Shown here in pieces: positions 60,309 through 64,000 of a DNA stretch of 64,000 bases (the first letter of the stretch is position 1; the number at the start of each line of letters is the position of its first letter). This stretch comes from Actinomadura macrotermitis. GTDB lineage: Bacteria > Actinomycetota > Actinomycetes > Streptosporangiales > Streptosporangiaceae. A program made the position numbers and the translations under genes. The stretch covers positions 124,001 through 188,000 of the forward strand of contig NZ_WEGH01000006.1 of assembly GCF_009604375.1 (NCBI RefSeq). The letters are read 5' to 3'. The notes beneath the pieces were generated by a model. That model did not search any database and was not told the DNA's origin. It saw nothing but the letters and a program-made list of their open reading frames with translations.

Positions 60309-60740
60309 ATGGAGGAGTCCCCGGCCGCCGCCCGCTGGCGGGTGCCGCCCGCGCAGACGGCCCTGAAGTGCGCGGCCGCCGCCGTGTTCGCCGTGCTCGC
60401 CGCGCTGTCGGACGAGCCCGGCGGCCTGCTGCTGGCCGCCGTCGCCACGCTCGGCTCCGGCGGGCTCGCGCTGCGCGACCTGCTCGCCCCCGTCCGCGTC
60501 GCCGCGGACCCCGGGGCGGTGACCGTGGTCACCGGCTTCGCCGGGCACCGCACGCTCACCTGGCCCGAGGTCCTGGATGTCGGGACCGACGAGCGGCGCC
60601 GTTTCCTGTCCACCACCCGGCTGCTGGAGATCCGGACCGACGACGACCTGTACCTGTTCAGCGCCTTCGACCTCGGCGCCGACGTGCGGGAGGTCGCCGA
60701 CGAGCTGGACCGCCTCCGCGCGGGCGGCCCCCGCTCCTAG
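60309..60740 (+). CDS. Small membrane-associated protein with bacterial PH-like domain
   Basis: 143 residues. Two hydrophobic segments (LKCAAAAVFAVLAALS, LLLAAVATLGSGGLAL) then a bPH_6-like strand set: DPGAVTVVTGFAGHRTLTWPE, RLLEIRTDDDLYLFSAFDLG and a closing helix VREVADELDRLRAG. This is the usual layout of small actinobacterial PH proteins with unknown function. A TACCGT hexamer 7 nt before the ATG and absence of a Shine-Dalgarno sequence suggest leaderless expression. Divergent from the Ppx gene. Confidence 0.8.
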   Translation: MEESPAAARWRVPPAQTALKCAAAAVFAVLAALSDEPGGLLLAAVATLGSGGLALRDLLAPVRVAADPGAVTVVTGFAGHRTLTWPEVLDVGTDERRRFLSTTRLLEIRTDDDLYLFSAFDLGADVREVADELDRLRAGGPRS

Positions 60741-60755
60741 CCCCCGCCCGTCTCC

Positions 60756-61733
60756 TCATCGGTCGATCAGGGCGATGCCGTGGTCGCCGTACCGGGCTCC
60801 CCGGGCCCCGGTACCGGGGACGGCGGCGTCGATGGCGCCGAGGTCGGCGGCGGTCAGGCGCAGGTCGAGGGAGCCCAGGTTGTCGCGCAGGTGAGGGCGC
60901 CGCGAGCTGCCGGGGATGGGAATGACGTCGCCGCCGCGGGTGAGGAGCCAGGCGAGGGCGATCTGGGCGGGGGTGGCGCCCTTGGCGTCGGCGAGGCGGG
61001 TGACGGCCTCGACGATGGCCAGGTTCGCCTTGAGGTCGTCGCCGTTGTAGCGGGGAGCGGTGGCGCGGAAGTCGCCGGGTTCGTAGCGTGTGCCGGCGTG
61101 GACGGCCCCGGTGAGCAGCCCGCGGCCGAGCGGGCTGTAGGCGACCAGGGTGGCGCCGAGTTCGCGGACCGCGGGCAGGACGCCGGTCTCGACATGGCGT
61201 TCCCACAGCGAGTACTCGGTCTGGACGGCGCTGACCGGATGGACGGCGTGGGCGCGGCGCAGGGTGGCGGCCGAGACCTCGGACAGGCCGATGCGGCCCA
61301 CCTTGCCCTCGGCGGCCAGTTCGGCCAGGGCGCCGACGGACTCCTCGACGGGGACGGCGGGGTCGATGCGGGCGAGGTAGTACAGGTCGATGCGCTCGGT
61401 GCGCAGCCGGCGCAGCGATGCCTCGCAGGCACGCCGCAGGTAGCCGGGCGAGCCGGCGGGGACCAGGCCCCCGGCGGTGCGGCGGACCCCGGTCTTGGTG
61501 GCCAGGACGACGCGGTCGCGGTGCGGCGCGAGCGTCCGGCCGAGGAGCTCCTCGTTCGCTCCGTCGCCGTAGAAGTCGCCGGTGTCGAACATGGTGACGC
61601 CCGAATCGAGGGCCTCCAGCAGGGTGGCCGCGGCCTCGTGCGGGTCGGCGGGGCCGTAGCTGCCGGTCATGCTCATGCAGCCGAGGCCGAGCCGGGAGAC
61701 CGCCGGGCCGTCGTGCTCAAGGTCGGGGTGCAT
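60756..61733 (-). CDS. Aldo/keto-reductase-family protein lacking the catalytic His
   Basis: 325 residues, ATG with GGAGG upstream. TIM-barrel AKR motifs: RLGLGCMSMTGSYG, Asp50 and Tyr55 in MFDTGDFYGDG, Lys80 in VLATKTG, and an NADPH site near IPIPGSSRRPHLRDNL. The tetrad His, normally in LYYLHRID, is Ala121 (LYYLARID). The enzyme may therefore be weak, altered or restricted to a different reaction. It lies 11 bp after the esterase gene and probably shares its TetR-controlled promoter. Confidence 0.88.
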   Translation of the reverse strand: MHPDLEHDGPAVSRLGLGCMSMTGSYGPADPHEAAATLLEALDSGVTMFDTGDFYGDGANEELLGRTLAPHRDRVVLATKTGVRRTAGGLVPAGSPGYLRRACEASLRRLRTERIDLYYLARIDPAVPVEESVGALAELAAEGKVGRIGLSEVSAATLRRAHAVHPVSAVQTEYSLWERHVETGVLPAVRELGATLVAYSPLGRGLLTGAVHAGTRYEPGDFRATAPRYNGDDLKANLAIVEAVTRLADAKGATPAQIALAWLLTRGGDVIPIPGSSRRPHLRDNLGSLDLRLTAADLGAIDAAVPGTGARGARYGDHGIALIDR

Positions 61734-61744
61734 CGTCGCCTCCG

Positions 61745-62707
61745 TCACTTCGCCAGAGCCTCGCGCAGGAACGCGAGGATCTCCGCCTGGGCGGCCTCGG
61801 CCTGGGGTTCCAGTCCGGGCAGGGCGAGGAACGCGTGCCGCGCTCCCGGGTATTCGGTGAGGCGCACCGGGGTCCCGGCCGCCTGCAGCCGCTCGGCGTA
61901 GCGGCGGCCGTGGTCGGCGACCGGGTCCTGGGTGGGCACCACCACGAGCGCCGGGGCGAGGCCGCCCAGGTCGTCCGCGTACAGCGGCGAGACCGCGCGG
62001 GCGTCGGCCTCCGGCGGGACGGCGAGCCGCTGGAAGAGCCGCAGCGTCGACAGGGCCTGGGACGGGTCGGGGGCGTACTCGGCCATCGAGGCGTGGTCGA
62101 ACATCGTCCCGGTCACGTCGGCCACGGGGTTGACCAGCACCTGCGCCCTGAGGTCCAGGCCGGCCTCCCTGGCCCGGACGGCGGTCAGCGCGCTGATCAA
62201 CGCGCCGCAGCTCTCGCCGAAGACGGCCGCGCGCGCCGGGTCGGCGCCCCATCGCGCCGCGTGCCGCACCACGTGCCGGAGCACGTCCCAGCCGTCGTCG
62301 GCGGCGTCCGCGAGCGGGCTGCCGGGGGCGAGGAGGCGGTGCTCGACCGAGACGACGAGGGCGGGCAGCCGGGCGGCGAGGTGGCTGCTGGTCCAGTCGC
62401 ACTGCGCCGCCGTGCCCACGAAGCCGCCTCCGTGGACGTGGACCACGAGCGGCAGGCCGGCCGGGGGCGCGGCCGCGCCGTCTCCGGCCGGGGCCGGCCG
62501 GTAGACCCGGACCGGCAGGTCGCGGCCGGGCAGCGCGATCTCCTGCCAGCCGATCGCGGCGCCCTCGTGCGGCTCTCCGAGGATCGCCCGCGCCGCGCCG
62601 GAGGCCCGGAAGCGGTTCTCCGCATCGCGGTAGGCGCGCAGTTCCTCGTCCGTGATCACTGAGAAGTCCGGTTCCGGCGGTCGCGTCACGGCAGTGGTCT
62701 CGTTCAT
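61745..62707 (-). CDS. Alpha/beta-hydrolase esterase, hormone-sensitive-lipase type
   Basis: 320 residues from ATG at 62707, with GAGGGAGA right upstream. Oxyanion motif HVHGGGFVG, nucleophile Ser in VFGESCGALIS (GXSXG), an Asp in PTQDPVADHG and His in PGARHAFLALPG complete the triad. HSL-type esterases hydrolyse short-chain esters in the cytosol. Divergent from a TetR gene across 129 bp that contains a TGCACGC palindrome, so expression is probably substrate-induced, together with the aldo/keto reductase. Confidence 0.92.
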   Translation of the reverse strand: MNETTAVTRPPEPDFSVITDEELRAYRDAENRFRASGAARAILGEPHEGAAIGWQEIALPGRDLPVRVYRPAPAGDGAAAPPAGLPLVVHVHGGGFVGTAAQCDWTSSHLAARLPALVVSVEHRLLAPGSPLADAADDGWDVLRHVVRHAARWGADPARAAVFGESCGALISALTAVRAREAGLDLRAQVLVNPVADVTGTMFDHASMAEYAPDPSQALSTLRLFQRLAVPPEADARAVSPLYADDLGGLAPALVVVPTQDPVADHGRRYAERLQAAGTPVRLTEYPGARHAFLALPGLEPQAEAAQAEILAFLREALAK

Positions 62708-62773
62708 GTCTCCCTCTCTCACCGGCGGGCACCGGGGGTGCCGTCCAGGCCGGGCGATGCGTTGCCCTCATTA

Positions 62774-62790
62774 TGCACGCACCGCGTGCA
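62774..62790. promoter_or_regulatory. Palindromic operator TGCACGC-ACC-GCGTGCA
   Basis: Perfect 7-bp inverted repeats around a 3-nt centre between the divergent esterase and TetR genes; a further GTGCAT half-site follows 8 bp on, after ATGCAC at the left arm. This is the probable binding site for the TetR protein encoded at 62837, controlling both directions. Confidence 0.7.
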
Positions 62791-62836
62791 ACAGCAAGTG
62801 CATAGGTTAGGCTGAGCCTGGACGGAAGGGGCGGGG

Positions 62837-63490
62837 ATGACGGGCCGCAGGCGATGGTCGACCGAGGAGATCCTGGACACGGCGGCGGAGCTGCTGCGTA
62901 CGGGCGACGCCGAGTCGTTCAGCGTGCGCAGGCTCGCCGCCGCGCTCGGGACCGACTCCTCCAGCCTCTACCGGCACTTCCGCAACAAGACCGAGCTGCT
63001 GCGCGCGGTCGCCGACCGGATCCTGCTGACCGCCATGGACGGCCACCGTCCCGAGGGCGACTGGAAGCAGCGGGTCACCGCCCTGGCCCGGCGCCTGCGG
63101 GAGGCGTTCGGCGAGCAGCCCCAGCTCGCCGCGGTGTGGGGGCGGTACGGGTCCGGCGGCACCGGCTCCCGGCTGGTCATGGAGGAGCTGCTGCAGGCCC
63201 TGTGCTCGTCCGGCCTGCCCGACGAGGAGATCCCGGTGCGCTACCACCGCACCGTGATCCTCCTCGCCGCGCTGATCGCCGCCGAGGCCGGCATCAGCAC
63301 CGTCACCCCCCAGGAGTACGAGCAGGGCATGGAGCAGTTCCGCGTCGCGGTGCTCGGCGCCGATCCCGAGCGCTTCCCCGCCCTGGCCCGCTTCGCCCGC
63401 GACATCCGCCCGCTCGGCGCGGACCGCCAGGCCGCGTTCGAGGAGATCCTCGCCGCCCACCTCGCCCGGATCGAGGCCCGGATCCCCTGA
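62837..63490 (+). CDS. TetR-family transcriptional regulator (TetR_C_1 type)
   Basis: 217 residues, GGAAGGGG upstream. HTH: RWSTEEILDTAAELLRTGDA and SFSVRRLAAALGTDSSSLYR, ending YRHFRNKTELLRAVADRIL. The helical ligand domain with EDGDWK-like start (PEGDWKQRVTALARRLREAF) resembles tetracycline-repressor-type C-domains. Probably represses the divergent esterase-aldo/keto-reductase operon and itself through the palindrome at 62774. Confidence 0.92.
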   Translation: MTGRRRWSTEEILDTAAELLRTGDAESFSVRRLAAALGTDSSSLYRHFRNKTELLRAVADRILLTAMDGHRPEGDWKQRVTALARRLREAFGEQPQLAAVWGRYGSGGTGSRLVMEELLQALCSSGLPDEEIPVRYHRTVILLAALIAAEAGISTVTPQEYEQGMEQFRVAVLGADPERFPALARFARDIRPLGADRQAAFEEILAAHLARIEARIP

Positions 63491-63533
63491 CGGGCCGCGT
63501 CCGCCCCGGCTCACATCGGTAAGGTGGCCGCCC

Positions 63534-64000
63534 GTGAGCGAGGTGCACGGGTCCAGGCTGGGCCGGCGGGTGGCGGAGGCCGCGGAGCCGCTGCTGAAGC
63601 GGTCGAGATCGGTGTCGGCGGTGGAGGTCTTCGTCGGGCTCCGGTGGCTGAAGTCCGCGCAGGTCGACGAGTGGCGGCAGGGCCGCATCGCACATCTGGA
63701 CGACGCGCTGGCCGTCCGCCCCGACAAGGTCGCCTCGGCGCTGCGCGCCCTGCGGGACTGGGCCCGCGAGCGGGGGCTGGAGCCGAGCGAGGCCGCCTAC
63801 CTGGCCGCGACCCGCGACCGCCGCCCGCTCCGCTTCACCGCCGCCGGGGACGCCGAGGCCGAGCGCGCCTTCCGGGTGCACTGGATCCCGGCCGACCTCA
63901 GCGACGCCCAGCGCGAGCGCCTGGCCGCCAAGCAGAACAAGGCGCCCGACCTGCAGGTCCTGCTCCCCCTCCAGGAGGGGTGGACGTGCGCGGGCTGCCG
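63534..64000 (+). CDS. Conserved actinobacterial protein, probably DUF2293-type (3' end outside window)
   Basis: The first 155 residues of an open frame from GTG at 63534 that runs off the right edge. Readable segments: EVFVGLRWLKSAQVDEWRQG, DKVASALRALRDWARERGLE, SEAAYLAATRDRRPLRF, VHWIPADLSDAQRERLAAKQ and a zinc-ribbon start WTCAGC at the edge. This conserved N-terminus with a following zinc ribbon fits a family in which I recall a C-terminal DUF2293 domain; the domain itself is outside the window. Function unknown. Confidence 0.65.
   Translation, partial: MSEVHGSRLGRRVAEAAEPLLKRSRSVSAVEVFVGLRWLKSAQVDEWRQGRIAHLDDALAVRPDKVASALRALRDWARERGLEPSEAAYLAATRDRRPLRFTAAGDAEAERAFRVHWIPADLSDAQRERLAAKQNKAPDLQVLLPLQEGWTCAGC

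Noticed and set aside
57350-60925. 1191-codon plus-strand open frame
   Set aside because: Runs antisense through the MMPL transporter and Ppx genes with low-complexity Arg/Gly/Val/Gln composition; no motif or start signal.

Overview
The window is about 73-74% GC, densely packed and typically actinobacterial: strong third-position GC bias, GTG starts, ATGA/GTGA stop-start overlaps, leaderless-looking promoters and tRNAs without encoded CCA. The gene content (Stealth phosphotransferase, CGNR zinc finger, MtnA, RecD2-type helicase, Ppx/GppA, MMPL, PASTA-less Ser/Thr kinase, DUF4132 arrays) fits a filamentous Streptosporangiales-type organism; an Actinomadura-like genome is my best guess, not proven from sequence alone.

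Layout. (1) 1-5.4 kb: cell-surface polysaccharide genes (partial gene, GT4-Stealth fusion, sulfotransferase, beta-propeller glycosidase-like protein, SnoaL-like protein). (2) 5.5-6.66 kb: small membrane protein, CX5R phosphatase, then two tandem unusual tRNA-like genes. (3) 6.68-26.16 kb: the most interesting region, a double MoxR-vWA island. A plus-strand operon (zinc-ribbon SDR, LRR protein, ankyrin protein, MoxR AAA+ ATPase, HEXXH/vWA protein) converges with 8 bp overlap on a minus-strand operon (two DUF4132 giants, a DUF4132 remnant, a second MoxR ATPase, DUF5682, vWA, SWIM zinc-finger protein). The second operon is the actinobacterial counterpart of the E. coli yehI-yehL-yehP-yehQ type cluster. 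(4) 26.4-29.4 kb: sugar ABC importer without ATPase. (5) 29.4-35.2 kb: MacB-type exporter, repeat lipoprotein and a divergent two-component system. (6) 35.2-38.5 kb: an atypical UAA-anticodon tRNA lodged between the kinase gene and a third, solitary DUF4132 gene. (7) 38.5-46.7 kb: CoA-disulfide-reductase-like flavoprotein, an amidohydrolase/glutamine-synthetase-like pair (a split FluG), CGNR regulator, FUSC-type membrane protein, FMN reductase, TetR with its operator, MBL hydrolase. (8) 46.7-64 kb: largely housekeeping or envelope genes (RecD2-like helicase, M28 peptidase, NAD epimerase, mtnA, polysaccharide deacetylase, Ser/Thr kinase with TolB-like propeller, MMPL transporter, Ppx/GppA, PH-domain protein, aldo/keto reductase plus esterase under a divergent TetR, and a partial gene).

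How it works together. In region 3, MoxR ATPases are expected to remodel or load partners through the vWA (MIDAS) proteins; LRR, ankyrin, SWIM and the DUF4132 alpha-helical giants look like recognition or scaffold parts. Tight translational coupling inside both operons argues for stoichiometric complexes. The region is bracketed by tRNA-like genes (6445-6655 and 35196-35270), and DUF4132 genes occur as two intact tandem copies, one remnant and one solitary copy, indicating repeated duplication and decay. The function of this system is unknown; stress or conflict response is an inference from family context only. No CRISPR array, rRNA, transposase or prophage module was seen. No gene-free stretch exceeds 300 bases; the longest, 54655-54904 and 43031-43264, are described with their neighbours.
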